A stretch of DNA of 64,000 nt from Rickettsiella endosymbiont of Rhagonycha lignosa (GTDB lineage Bacteria; Pseudomonadota; Gammaproteobacteria; Diplorickettsiales; Diplorickettsiaceae). A program made the translations under genes and the position numbers. A model generated the notes under the pieces. The model ran no database searches, was not told where the DNA came from, and was given only the letters and a program-made list of their open reading frames with translations. Shown here piece after piece: positions 1 to 9,211 of the stretch; positions within the stretch are counted from its first letter, which is position 1; each line of letters opens with the position of its first letter. The stretch spans positions 186,001 to 250,000 of the forward strand of contig NZ_OZ035011.1 of assembly GCF_964031165.1 (NCBI RefSeq), read 5' to 3'.

Positions 1-414
1 GTCGCCAATGACCATAGCAATATATTGCTTTAATTGAAAACGTTCGAGTGCCGTATTCACTGCAGCAATTGCTTTGTTGCTGACCACAATTAGAATGTAA
101 CCCGTTGCAAAAAGTTTCGCTAATACTTCAGCGGCTTTGGGAAATGGCGCACTTTTTTCTTCACCCTCAGCTAAATAAATGGCTTCGTATGTACTTAATA
201 AGTGATGGATTTGTTGCTGGGTAAGATTGGGGCTAAGAATCTCTAGGCTTTTTTCCATGCCTAAGCCCGCACGGATGGTTTCATCGATGAAATCATGATT
301 TGGTATCGTCATATGTAATGTTTTATATGTACGCTTAATGCAGAAAAGTATGGCATTGTGTGTAGCGCAAAGTGTGCCATCAAAATCGAGAATAAGTAAT
401 TTATAGTTATTCAT
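1..414 (-). CDS. HAD-superfamily hydrolase, phosphoglycolate phosphatase-like (3' end outside window)
   Basis: The reading frame starts at the ATG complementary to 412-414 and stays open for 138 codons to the left edge, so the C-terminus is missing. Residues 7-14 read LILDFDGTL, which is HAD motif I with the nucleophile Asp and the acid/base Asp. A helical cap region follows, then motif II around residue 115 (VVSNK). The last visible residues, VIGD, fit the start of the distal motif. HAD phosphatases of this type dephosphorylate small metabolites such as phosphoglycolate or nucleotides. The substrate cannot be told from the part seen. Confidence 0.85.
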   Translation of the reverse strand, partial: MNNYKLLILDFDGTLCATHNAILFCIKRTYKTLHMTIPNHDFIDETIRAGLGMEKSLEILSPNLTQQQIHHLLSTYEAIYLAEGEEKSAPFPKAAEVLAKLFATGYILIVVSNKAIAAVNTALERFQLKQYIAMVIGD

Positions 415-575
415 AAAGCTTTACTTATGTGAGAAGATCAAAGTTCACAGCTCCTATTAAAAGTGTAGCTGGATAAATTTAATTGGTAAAGAAAAAGAAT
501 AATGCGACTAGTAACTATAGAATACTATTAGGCTTTAAAAAATTTCTAAAAACCTAATAGTGTTGTCAAATAATT

Positions 576-1544
576 TTATCTGGATGGGCGTGATAAAGGA
601 GTTTCTGTTATTTGATCTGGATTTTGAAGCATTTTTCCTAATTCTTTCCACATGCAGGCTGAATAAGTTTCACCTTTAAAGAAAGCAAAAAATCCCCAGG
701 GATCTCTGTGTTTTGAAAGGATTTCAACTTTATCATGTCTATTCAAAAAATCTTTAATACTTTCCAATGATTCCTTGTTACTAATCATTTTAGAGAGCTC
801 TAAGAATATTTCGATTTTATCAGTGGCAGTTTTCCCAAAAAATTTTGGCCTTTCTAAATGCTCAAAGACTTCACCAATGCTTTGTTGTAGTGTTAGATAG
901 ATATCGCGATCAGGGTGTGTATCTCCTTCAAAATGTAGAATTTTTAATTCCTGAGCATTATCTGGGAATTCTTTCAGAGCTTTTTCACTAGCTAGATTTT
1001 GGATGGATGTAGATCTATAAGGAAAAAGATAGATTTTATTACTAAGTGTTTTTTCATTATTGATAGAATAGATACAGCAATTAGGGATGACGTTTTCAGT
1101 ATAAGTTTCAGGAATTTCATAACCCAATTGAGTGTTTTTAGTATTTGTTTGATAAGAAAAAATTTTAAAAAAATTTATAATGTTTTTATCCTTTATTTCT
1201 TCTCCATCTTTTCTAAAAAGAACTTTATTATAAATGAATTCTGCATGTTGAATTTCTGGAAATAACTTAAAAAGTTCTTGGGCACGTGTAATTTTATCCA
1301 TCTGCGTTGGCTTATAGCCTGGATACTGCAATATTCGTGTTTGATATATATTTTTGACGTTTTCTTCTAAATAGTCTTTTAGTATTGAAAAATCAATTTT
1401 TTTGGATTTTTCATGGATACATCTAAATTGCAATTGAAAATTTTTATCCTTTGAATCGGTGACATTTAAAATTTGGATGGATTGATTGTCGAAAATAGCA
1501 TAAGAATTTTCAGAAAAAATTAAACAAGAATCAGTTTTTGGCAT
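576..1544 (-). CDS. hypothetical protein, 322 aa, possible effector
   Basis: I do not recognise this protein. It is 322 residues, soluble, with no signal peptide or membrane segment. It is rich in Lys, Glu, Ile and Asn and has scattered aromatics in the C-terminal third (HRDPWGFFAFFKGE). The start is well supported by AAGGTGGG a few bases upstream on the minus strand. It is a single gene on the strand opposite to phrB, and the two are divergently transcribed. The size, lack of recognisable domains and A/T-rich codon use resemble secreted effectors of Legionellales, but nothing in the sequence proves secretion. Confidence 0.6.
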   Translation of the reverse strand: MPKTDSCLIFSENSYAIFDNQSIQILNVTDSKDKNFQLQFRCIHEKSKKIDFSILKDYLEENVKNIYQTRILQYPGYKPTQMDKITRAQELFKLFPEIQHAEFIYNKVLFRKDGEEIKDKNIINFFKIFSYQTNTKNTQLGYEIPETYTENVIPNCCIYSINNEKTLSNKIYLFPYRSTSIQNLASEKALKEFPDNAQELKILHFEGDTHPDRDIYLTLQQSIGEVFEHLERPKFFGKTATDKIEIFLELSKMISNKESLESIKDFLNRHDKVEILSKHRDPWGFFAFFKGETYSACMWKELGKMLQNPDQITETPLSRPSR

Positions 1545-1619
1545 AACCCACCTTATTTATTATACTTATAATAAAACCATATCATACACTATAAGTATCA
1601 ACAACTTGGAAATTTCTTT

Positions 1620-3035
1620 ATGAAAGGTCTGATCTGGTTTCGTGAAGATCTGCGTTTGCATGATAATACAGCACTGTATCATGCTGCACGGCAATGTGAA
1701 GAAGGTATTATAGGAATTTACATCATTGATACCCATTTTTGGAAAAAACATCGCATGGCCGCATGTCGAGTTCAGTTTTTACTCACTGGACTATTGGAAT
1801 TAAGTCAAAATTTGCAATCAAGAAATATTCCCTTAATAATCAAACAAGTAAAAAAAACTGGAGATATTCCAGAAATTTTATATCAAAATATAAAAAAATA
1901 TAAGCTTGATACATTATTTTTTAATAAGCAATATGAAATAGATGAGAAACGACGGGATAAAATTGTTTGCAATTATTTAAACCAACATGGTATTAAATGT
2001 ATTGCATATGATGATCAAGTGATATTAACACCAGGAATAGTACAAACAAAACAGGGAAAACCTTTTAGGATTTTCACTCCTTATAAACGCGCCTACTTGC
2101 AATTGTTATTGAATAATAAAACTAGCGTTCCGCATTATTCGCTGCCTAAACCTCAACATACACTCGAGATTCGATCCAGCAGAGTTCCGTTAAAGCTTAT
2201 CGATTTCTCTACCACTATTATTTGGCCTTCCGGTGAAAAAGAAGCACAGCGTCGCTTAAAAAAATTTATAAAAAATGAGTTATTTAGTTATCATAAAACT
2301 CGTGATTTTCCAGCATTGGAAGGTACGAGTTTATTATCTCCCTATTTGGCAACGGGAATGATTTCACCACGCAAATGTTTACTGGCCGCCTTAATGGCCA
2401 ACAAAGGTGAATTTGCTGGGGGAAATAAAGGTGCAACGACATGGATCAATGAATTAATTTGGAGAGATTTTTATAAGCATTTATTAGATGCGATACCACG
2501 TTTGTCGATGCATCAGCCTTACCGATTGGAAACTGAAAAATTAAAATGGAAATATAATCAAAAACAATTACACGCATGGCAACAGGGTAATACCGGCTAT
2601 CCTATTGTTGATGCCGGTATGCGTCAATTAAAAAAAATCGGTTGGATGCATAATCGCTTACGCATGATAGTTGCAATGTTTTTAAGCAAAAACTTATTTT
2701 TTGATTGGCGCCTAGGCGAGGATTTTTTTATTCGGCATTTGATTGATGGCGATTTAGCAGCAAATAATGGCGGTTGGCAATGGAGCGCTTCTACAGGAAC
2801 TGATGCAGTGCCTTATTTTCGAATTTTTAATCCGTTACGACAAAGTGAACGTTTTGATCCACAAGGAGATTTTATTCGTCAGTATTGCCCTGAATTGCGT
2901 TCATTTGATGCTCGAACGATTCATGATCCTCATCAGCGTGCACCGGTATTAGCTTTAAAAAGTGGCTACCCCAAGCCAATCATTGACTTTAAAAGTTCAC
3001 GTATGGCTACCATTAAAGCTTTTAAATCACTTTAA
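1620..3035 (+). CDS. phrB: deoxyribodipyrimidine photolyase (class I CPD photolyase)
   Basis: The 471-aa protein matches the usual length of class I photolyases, which use light, FAD and an antenna cofactor to split cyclobutane pyrimidine dimers. The N-terminal photolyase domain begins with GLIWFREDLRLHDNTAL. The C-terminal FAD-binding domain carries the family blocks WINELIWRDFY (about residue 280), GWMHNRLRM (about 340), the DWRLGEDFF stretch, and GGWQWSASTGTDA-YFRIFNP (about 385-405), which line the FAD and dimer pocket. All blocks are intact and the gene is full length, so it is probably functional. GGAAA lies just upstream of the ATG. The gene stands alone. Confidence 0.96.
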   Translation: MKGLIWFREDLRLHDNTALYHAARQCEEGIIGIYIIDTHFWKKHRMAACRVQFLLTGLLELSQNLQSRNIPLIIKQVKKTGDIPEILYQNIKKYKLDTLFFNKQYEIDEKRRDKIVCNYLNQHGIKCIAYDDQVILTPGIVQTKQGKPFRIFTPYKRAYLQLLLNNKTSVPHYSLPKPQHTLEIRSSRVPLKLIDFSTTIIWPSGEKEAQRRLKKFIKNELFSYHKTRDFPALEGTSLLSPYLATGMISPRKCLLAALMANKGEFAGGNKGATTWINELIWRDFYKHLLDAIPRLSMHQPYRLETEKLKWKYNQKQLHAWQQGNTGYPIVDAGMRQLKKIGWMHNRLRMIVAMFLSKNLFFDWRLGEDFFIRHLIDGDLAANNGGWQWSASTGTDAVPYFRIFNPLRQSERFDPQGDFIRQYCPELRSFDARTIHDPHQRAPVLALKSGYPKPIIDFKSSRMATIKAFKSL

Positions 3036-3097
3036 TGCTGACTGGAAAAATTAAAAATTTTCAACTATTTTTAAAATTTCTGATTTGAGGAAGCACT

Positions 3098-3436
3098 ATG
3101 CAAGCAAAAAGCAAAGTTAGCATGATCCATTTATCAGCTTCATTCTTACTGCTGATAAGCATGTCTCATAAAAGCTTAGCGCTCCCTAATGTAATGAACG
3201 TTGCTATACAAGGGATGGAAGCTAAAAAATTATTTGTTTATCTTACGGGTCCGAAAGTACATCCTGATGCAGGAATGAGCAAACAATATTTACAAGGAAT
3301 CAATGTGGTCTGCCAATATGTAACAGCACCTATCTCACATAATGGCGTAAATGTACCTGTGGGTGATCCCTCCCGGTATTCCTGTACCATGAACTTTGAT
3401 TACAATGGCTTAGCAGGATCTACTACGCTCCCTTAA
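3098..3436 (+). CDS. small secreted protein, paralogue of the prophage gene at 23286
   Basis: The 112-aa product has a signal peptide (Lys-containing n-region, hydrophobic stretch SASFLLLISM, likely cleavage after SLA near residue 28), so export to the periplasm or beyond is predicted. The mature part contains a G-EAKKLFVYL helix and two cysteines (VVCQY and YSCTM), followed by a short Gly-Leu motif. The same order occurs in the protein at 23286-23732 inside the prophage: EAKNLWEYL, then C, C, then GL. I infer a small secreted family with a likely disulfide. GAGGAAG precedes the ATG. The stop overlaps the convergent gene by 4 bp. Function is unknown. Confidence 0.7.
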   Translation: MQAKSKVSMIHLSASFLLLISMSHKSLALPNVMNVAIQGMEAKKLFVYLTGPKVHPDAGMSKQYLQGINVVCQYVTAPISHNGVNVPVGDPSRYSCTMNFDYNGLAGSTTLP

Positions 3437-3843
3437 GAAGTTTGTTTATATGCGCCGGCCTGAGCAGAAAAATTTGCAGCTTGGTTATTAGCATTTTTTT
3501 GTTTAAAAAAACCACATGTCTTTTGCGGAAAAAAAAGACGATGAAATTTAAGCTTTAATTTTTCAATTTCCCTTTTGGTTGCTTTGATATCTGCACGAAG
3601 TTCATGAATAAGGACTTCGCATTCAGCATACAAACGCTGATCATCTGCCAATTTTTCTCTTAATATACTGATGTTAGAAGTTGGAAGATTTGTTTGCTGT
3701 AAAGCATGATTTAATTTTTCTTCTGAATCTTGAAAAAATAATTTGATTTCTCTTTTTAATTCGTTCTGCTTGGTGAGAGATTTTCGAATAGAAATTAAAT
3801 GTATTCGTTGTTGTTTAATTTTTTGTTTTATATTTTTATACAT
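3433..3843 (-). CDS. small coiled-coil protein, hypothetical
   Basis: The 136-aa basic protein is almost wholly predicted helix with heptad-like spacing of Leu/Ile and many Lys, Glu and Gln from residue 3 to about 100. The C-terminal tail is low in complexity (FFKQKNANNQAANFSAQ). There is no signal peptide. Nothing identifies a family. It converges on the small secreted gene at 3098 with a 4-bp overlap of stop regions. The ribosome binding site is weak, so expression is less certain than for its neighbours. Confidence 0.5.
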   Translation of the reverse strand: MYKNIKQKIKQQRIHLISIRKSLTKQNELKREIKLFFQDSEEKLNHALQQTNLPTSNISILREKLADDQRLYAECEVLIHELRADIKATKREIEKLKLKFHRLFFPQKTCGFFKQKNANNQAANFSAQAGAYKQTS

Positions 3844-4072
3844 ATTTGTCCATAAATAGTTAAGCGACGAAGGTTACATTTTTTTTTAGAAAAAAAACAA
3901 CCTATTTTATTTTAAATGTTATGTAAATAAATTAAAATATTAAAAATATAATAATTTTAAACTTAACCATTCTCTTTAGAAATATGCCTAAAAAGTTTTC
4001 TTACAGTTGATAAAGGTAGACGAAGAATGAGCATGTAAAACTTATTGACTTGCTAATGTAATTTATTTCAAT

Positions 4073-5419
4073 CTAGTGACTATGGCTAAAATATGGACCA
4101 TATACTGCCTTAACAACGTACTTATTTATAGTATTTTTCATAAAAATAACCCAATATTTTTCTCCTTCAGGCGAGACTCTTATTACAATGTCTCCCACAG
4201 TATTTTTATAATAGTGTTCGATAGGGTTTTGCTGATTTGGATTACCTAATACCGGTAATGCCAAATCGTTTAATTTAAAGTAATGAAGGGCAAACAAATC
4301 CCTTGAATAAGGATAATTTCTAATGTCTAGAGTTCTAAGAATCATTGGCAAACTCGTTTGGGAAACGGCCCAATTTTGTTGAATCCAAACCGTTGGCCTT
4401 AATATTTTTACAAAAATATTACTCTGAGCATCATCAAATCCATGATGATCCAAAGTAGCAACGTCCACTTTCCCAATAACGGGTGCCGCTAAAGCTTCAA
4501 CCGAATTATCAATATCTTTGCCGGTTAATTCACGTCCTGTTATATCTCCACCGGTAAAATACCGAAATGCCCCGTAAGTAATACGAAATCCATTTGAGAG
4601 ATCATTCTCTTTTTTAGCATTGAGCTGATCCTTGCCAGTATACTGAATACACTGGCAAGTACTTTCTTTCTCTCCAGTCCAAACATAACCATTACCAAGG
4701 ATATTCCTGACTTTAAAATTAGGATAAAAATGATAAATTAAATGAATTTGTGAATTGCTGCCAACTTTGAACTTCTCAGCTTTTAAATGCTTATGCTTAA
4801 TTTGATAATTTATAAAACGTTTATAGGATTGCATGGTTAAGGCGGTTAGTTGAGCATATTCATTTATTGTTGAATGAAGATAATTATTTAAGTTACCTGG
4901 GATATCTCCGTGATGATCATAATCAGGGTAACTGCGGTCAATAAGCGTATGGATATTTATTTTTTCTCCAAGTCCAGTAATCCCAAATAGTTTAAAATGA
5001 CCTTGGGTTTGTTCTTCACGCTCTTTATTCCATTCGCCCATATGATCAAAATGGTAATGAGACAACACTACATAATCTAATTTTCCAGGGTGGGGAGAAA
5101 ATTGATTAATAAATTGAGCAACCCATGCATAACTAGGTTTACTGGTATTGGGTAAAACCGAGGAATATTCAGGCAACAACGATTCCTGTTTTTTATAGCT
5201 AATAGAAGCGTCACCCATGTCATAGAGTAACGTAGTGCCATCTGGGAATATCATAAATGTTGAATTACCCGCACCTTCGTGTATGTGATAGATATCTAAA
5301 TATCCTTTTTGCCAGCTTGGCAATGGTTTTCCTGCCTGAAGTTGAGCACCGAAACACCAGCTCATGCCACATAGAAATAATAAGTTTAAGATATAATATT
5401 TGAGTTTAATCATACACAT
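4073..5419 (-). CDS. secreted metallo-beta-lactamase-fold hydrolase
   Basis: The 448-aa protein has an N-terminal signal peptide (hydrophobic YYILNLLFLCGMSWCFG, likely cut after FGA). The MBL zinc motif is in LSHYHFDHMGEW (about residues 120-131), giving the HxHxDH metal-1 and metal-2 ligands. Further His/Asp residues occur at GGDITG and LDHHGFDD (about 290-325), as in ComEC/Rec2-like MBL proteins. A stretch with CQC lies at about residue 245. Hydrolysis of a phosphoester or related substrate in the periplasm or outside the cell is likely; the substrate is unknown. Resistance-type beta-lactamase is unlikely given the length and architecture. Translation could begin at Met1 or Met3. Confidence 0.8.
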   Translation of the reverse strand: MCMIKLKYYILNLLFLCGMSWCFGAQLQAGKPLPSWQKGYLDIYHIHEGAGNSTFMIFPDGTTLLYDMGDASISYKKQESLLPEYSSVLPNTSKPSYAWVAQFINQFSPHPGKLDYVVLSHYHFDHMGEWNKEREEQTQGHFKLFGITGLGEKINIHTLIDRSYPDYDHHGDIPGNLNNYLHSTINEYAQLTALTMQSYKRFINYQIKHKHLKAEKFKVGSNSQIHLIYHFYPNFKVRNILGNGYVWTGEKESTCQCIQYTGKDQLNAKKENDLSNGFRITYGAFRYFTGGDITGRELTGKDIDNSVEALAAPVIGKVDVATLDHHGFDDAQSNIFVKILRPTVWIQQNWAVSQTSLPMILRTLDIRNYPYSRDLFALHYFKLNDLALPVLGNPNQQNPIEHYYKNTVGDIVIRVSPEGEKYWVIFMKNTINKYVVKAVYGPYFSHSH

Positions 5420-5646
5420 CTTGCCCCTAGTTCGGAGACTTATTTTTTTAAAAATACACTCTGCGTTTATTAGCCCTGAGATAAAAGAAAGCCAGTTAAA
5501 TCCCTTAATAATACCTTAATCTACTCTCTATATAGTTGATATTAGAAAGAGGATATATCCGGAAATATACCACCATTTACTTTAAAACCTCTAACTGAAA
5601 GTTCTTATTTAAAAGCGTTAACACGTTTTATGAGAGGTGTGCCAAA

Positions 5647-6600
5647 ATGGAAAGAGATTTGACAGCAGAAGATAGTCTTTTATTTAATTTTGAAAAATAT
5701 AAGTATCTTGGTAACCCATTCGACGATGCGATGGATGATGTTTATATTTCCTGTAATGCTGCCAATATTTTATTATATTTAGCACCCATAAGCTTGCCCA
5801 CCATAATTTTAGGTACTGCGTGGAATCTTATCGATTCTTGTGGGGCATTTATACTTGCTTACCAAGAGGGAAGAAATCATGATCCATGGGCTCAAGGAAT
5901 CAATGCTTTATCTGGCATACCGTTGCTAACGGGGACAATTGCAAGCCTGCTGTTAAATCCCGATATAGTATTTATAGGCCTCCATGCATCATTAGGGTTG
6001 TCAATTATTGCAGCAAGTGCATCTAGTTTTGCCTTTGCAGCGGCTATGTTTTTCTCTTTGGCCTTAGAACATCACAAGGTAAAATTATGCCGCGCCGAAA
6101 TTGATAAATTAAATATTCCCATCAAAGAAACATTATCTAGGCTGGGTAATTTTTTAGAAGCTGATAAGTTTAAAGATATACAAGATGAGAGAGAAAAAAT
6201 ATCCTTCCTAAAAACATTTTTAGAGAATTTAAGAAAAGAAAAACTAATTGAAAATGAAGATTTAATAAAATTATTAGAAAGTTGGCATTATCAACAACAA
6301 AAATTAGAGATACATGAACGTGCTCGACGAGCATGGGGACTCTGTGCCGTATTTATGACCGTTGTTGCCATCGTGTCGGTGGTTATAACGGTTCTTCTTG
6401 GCTTAAGTATATTGACGGGTGGGATTGCCATGGCTTTAGCATCTTCGGTAGCGCTTTTAGGTAGTGCTTTGTATCGTCAAAAAGATGCTACTAATACGAT
6501 AAAAAATGTGTACAGCTTTTTCAAACCTCAACCAACAGCGCATAATCAGGATGATAATTTCATTCCTACTAATAATAATCTAAGGCCTGCAGGTTTTTAA
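5647..6600 (+). CDS. multi-span membrane protein, hypothetical
   Basis: The 317-aa protein shows about three or four hydrophobic segments in residues 35-140 (for example NILLYLAPISLPTIILG and the Ala-rich stretch at about 120-140). A charged helical region follows at about 145-220, and then a second hydrophobic pair at about 228-275 (AVFMTVVAIVSVVITVLLG). The C-terminal 40 residues are polar. The layout of membrane hairpins around a cytosolic coiled coil occurs in some effectors that insert into host membranes, but no family is recognisable. A GAGAGGTG ribosome binding site precedes the ATG. Confidence 0.6.
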   Translation: MERDLTAEDSLLFNFEKYKYLGNPFDDAMDDVYISCNAANILLYLAPISLPTIILGTAWNLIDSCGAFILAYQEGRNHDPWAQGINALSGIPLLTGTIASLLLNPDIVFIGLHASLGLSIIAASASSFAFAAAMFFSLALEHHKVKLCRAEIDKLNIPIKETLSRLGNFLEADKFKDIQDEREKISFLKTFLENLRKEKLIENEDLIKLLESWHYQQQKLEIHERARRAWGLCAVFMTVVAIVSVVITVLLGLSILTGGIAMALASSVALLGSALYRQKDATNTIKNVYSFFKPQPTAHNQDDNFIPTNNNLRPAGF

Positions 6601-6750
6601 AGTAGAAAATTTGAACTATGCAAAGTCAGTGCTTTGCACAATAAGTAGTCTTTTAAATTAAAGGCTTCATTGCTATTATTCCCTTATTGGACTATGCATA
6701 GAATTTCTAAATTAAATTTTAAAAAAGTACTTTCCGCTATTGGAGGCACA

Positions 6751-7482
6751 ATGAAATTAAAGACTCTGATTTTAGCAGTCAGCCTAGGATTAACAACATC
6801 TGTTTTGTCTTTGATCCACGCTGACGAGCTCCCAGCAGCTCCACATCTAAGCACGATAGGCACTGCCAGTATCGATGTAACCCCAGATATTGCAACTATA
6901 ACAATTGAAGTAAACTATACAGCTAAACAGGCAGTTGATGCTAAACAGAAGGTTGATAAACGTGTCACGCAATATTTTGATTTTTTACGTAAAAATGGGA
7001 TTGAACAAAAGGATATTAATGCAGCTAATTTAAGCACGCAAGCAGAATATGATTATCAGAATAATTCATCCGAACTAAAAGGATTCCGGGCAGTACGTCA
7101 GGTTCAAGTTACTGTGCGCGAGATCGGGAAACTTAATCAACTATTGGATGGTGCACTAAAATTAGGTTTAAATGAGATTCAAGCGATAAAATTAGGTGTA
7201 GCAAAACCTAGTAACTATCGTGAACAAGTACGTAAAAAAGCGATTCAAAATGCGATCTTACTAGCCAGGTCACTAGCGGAGGGGTTTAAAGTTAAACTGG
7301 GACCTATTTATAGCATTCATTATCAAGGAGATATTGACCAATTACCATTGCCAGTTATGTTTCTTCGCGCTGAAAACACATCTACAAGCACTTCCTCGCA
7401 AACTTATCAACAAACAAGCATTCATTTTAAGGATCAAGTTGCAGTAGTTTTTGACTTGGAAAATTCTATGAGTAAAAGATAA
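6751..7482 (+). CDS. SIMPL-domain (DUF541) periplasmic protein
   Basis: I choose the ATG at 6751 because GGAGG lies 5 bp upstream and because it gives a clean signal peptide (MKLKTLILAVSLGLTTSVLS, cut after IHA). An in-frame ATG at 6670 would add 27 residues ahead of it. The 243-aa product has the SIMPL pattern: 'ISTIGTASIDVTPDIATITIEV' type start at mature residues 10-32, an AKQKVDKRV helix, LSTQAEYDY, and a C-terminal VAVVFDLE strand. SIMPL proteins are exported or membrane-linked and have been tied to oxidative stress and, in mammals, interleukin-1 receptor-associated kinase signalling. The bacterial role is poorly defined. Confidence 0.85.
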   Translation: MKLKTLILAVSLGLTTSVLSLIHADELPAAPHLSTIGTASIDVTPDIATITIEVNYTAKQAVDAKQKVDKRVTQYFDFLRKNGIEQKDINAANLSTQAEYDYQNNSSELKGFRAVRQVQVTVREIGKLNQLLDGALKLGLNEIQAIKLGVAKPSNYREQVRKKAIQNAILLARSLAEGFKVKLGPIYSIHYQGDIDQLPLPVMFLRAENTSTSTSSQTYQQTSIHFKDQVAVVFDLENSMSKR

Positions 7483-7502
7483 CAAGACTGTCGAGATTTT
7501 AC

Positions 7503-7543
7503 TGTGTGCCCGGAGGACTCAAATCTCCCACGCTCAGGTTGAA
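7503..7543 (-). pseudogene. relic of the 3' half of a tRNA gene
   Basis: The stretch beginning TGTGCCCGGAGG and running to CAGGTTGAAG matches the complement of the 3' acceptor, T-arm and anticodon-arm side of the tRNA-Arg gene at 20998-21074, apart from a few substitutions and three single-base gaps. No matching 5' half follows, so it cannot fold into a tRNA. It may mark an old integration at a tRNA or a transferred att fragment. A relic of a different tRNA with a similar T-arm is possible. Confidence 0.5.
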
Positions 7544-7582
7544 GTGAGAATGCAAGGTAAGATATTTAAAAAAACAACTTTT

Positions 7583-7629
7583 TAAGCTATCCATTCACGA
7601 CGCAACAGATCATTTTCGCGCTTCAGTTG
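7583..7629 (-). pseudogene. possible remnant of an IS3-family orfA
   Basis: On the minus strand this stretch reads QLKRENDLLRREWIA followed by a stop. It resembles the leucine-zipper region of IS3-family OrfA proteins (L-RENxxLRxE). Only 15 codons are recognisable and the frame upstream is broken. It sits 40 bp from the tRNA relic at 7503, which fits a scar of mobile DNA. The identification rests on a very short match. Confidence 0.3.
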
Positions 7630-7736
7630 TTAAATTTATTCTTCCTGGAAAGGAGTTGTTTATAATTGACATTTTTTAATGTAAACTAAAAAAGTATTTT
7701 GAAAATTAAATTTAAAAAGAAGAAGGAATTTTTTTT

Positions 7737-8999
7737 ATGAAAAAAACAATTGAAGCTGTTGACTCAAAAAAACAAGTTATAAGGAGTTGTTTAGAGGAAA
7801 TGAATGGTTTTTTTTCAGGAGAGACACTAACTAACTCCCCCTGTAAATCAAGCTTAACGAGCTTGCCTGTTTCTACGCAACAAGCTATTTGTTTCAATCC
7901 ATTAGCTGAGCTATTAAATGAAAAAAATATATTTAGCTTAGGCGAGAATTTTTTTAAAAAAAAGGCTATTAATGAACTGGGTTGTGATTTGGCAACTCAG
8001 TTAATCGTTAATTTTATTCATTTTATACAAAGAAAATCATGCCAATTAATTGATTCTAAAGAAATAATTTCTGTAGTACCTATTAATCAGGGTCTTGAAT
8101 CTGTAAAGAAAAATAATTGCAGATCATCATTAAATCCCGAATTCATTAATGAATTAAGAGTTTGTTTACCGGATGACAGGAGAGCTAATTTAGAAAAACC
8201 AGAAAATTTGGCAATATGTATTGAAAAAATTAATAATCTTCCCTTAGGCGAAAAAATAAAATTATGTGACAATATTTTAAGAGCATTGAGTTCAGATGTT
8301 TCGTATCTTCAGGTGGAACCAAATAATTATTTTCCATTAAGCACAGCTAACTCCGATGAAATATTTCCTCAAAACAACCTTTACAAAATATTAAATTTGC
8401 AAAGAAACTATTCTTTAAACATAGATTCTATTCTATTTGAAAATTTATTGCATGATAGACGAATAGAGAAAATAGCTTGTACTTCTTTGCAGCGAGATAA
8501 TGATCCATATGCAGAAGGTAAACCGTTAAATGTATTGTTAGATGAAACTTGTTTTTCCAAAAAAAGACAAGAAAAAAATGAGTCTTTGCAAATAGATTTA
8601 TGTGAAATTTATACTAAAAAAATAGATAAAGAGGATAAAAGTCTTTTATGCAATGGTATTTCTAATTTTTTCAAATCCAACCGTTTCTGCAAAGAAGGTC
8701 TGCAGCGACTGCAATTAATTTGTAATAATTTGACTGAATCTATATTAAATAGTTCTGAAGTACGCCAAAAAATTTATGAGGTAAAGCAAAACGATATTTT
8801 TGAAGAAATTAGAAATACAAATCAGAGAAATGGGATTACATCAAATAATTTACAACAAGTAATTGAGCAAAATCAAAGTAAAAGTATGGGGATAACCAAT
8901 AACACTTATAATAATTCACAATTATTTGCAATTAATCCAGCTAATTCGAATACTACATTAAGTAACTTAACCGATTCATCTTATTTATCCTTCCAATAA
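7737..8999 (+). CDS. hypothetical protein, 420 aa, possible effector
   Basis: I do not recognise this protein. It has 420 residues, no signal peptide and no membrane segment, with many Asn, Ser, Lys and Glu. Cysteines are spaced through the whole chain (around residues 39, 51, 82, 101, 123 and beyond). The last 60 residues are Asn/Gln/Ser-rich (NNLQQVIEQNQSKS and onward), a flexible tail of the kind seen at the C-terminus of type IV effectors. AAGAAGGA precedes the ATG. The gene lies directly after a scar of mobile DNA (7503-7629), so horizontal acquisition is plausible. Function unknown. Confidence 0.6.
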   Translation: MKKTIEAVDSKKQVIRSCLEEMNGFFSGETLTNSPCKSSLTSLPVSTQQAICFNPLAELLNEKNIFSLGENFFKKKAINELGCDLATQLIVNFIHFIQRKSCQLIDSKEIISVVPINQGLESVKKNNCRSSLNPEFINELRVCLPDDRRANLEKPENLAICIEKINNLPLGEKIKLCDNILRALSSDVSYLQVEPNNYFPLSTANSDEIFPQNNLYKILNLQRNYSLNIDSILFENLLHDRRIEKIACTSLQRDNDPYAEGKPLNVLLDETCFSKKRQEKNESLQIDLCEIYTKKIDKEDKSLLCNGISNFFKSNRFCKEGLQRLQLICNNLTESILNSSEVRQKIYEVKQNDIFEEIRNTNQRNGITSNNLQQVIEQNQSKSMGITNNTYNNSQLFAINPANSNTTLSNLTDSSYLSFQ

Positions 9000-9211
9000 T
9001 TTTAGTATGAGTTAAATGGAAATATTCGGGTGAACTAGCACAACTGCATTCCAACAAAGACGGCTAACAGCTAGCAGTTTCGAAACTATACGGTTACATC
9101 CTTTTTCCCTTATGAATGTAGGTCAACCTTACTATATAAAGCAATTGAATGTGCCATGCTTCTGAGTACACTAATTTGTGCGCATTTAATATTTTAATTA
9201 TAAGGAAGTTT

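Noticed and set aside
4073..5419. Beta-lactam resistance enzyme
   Set aside because: Although MBL-fold, the protein is far longer than class B beta-lactamases and has the later ComEC-like His/Asp layout.
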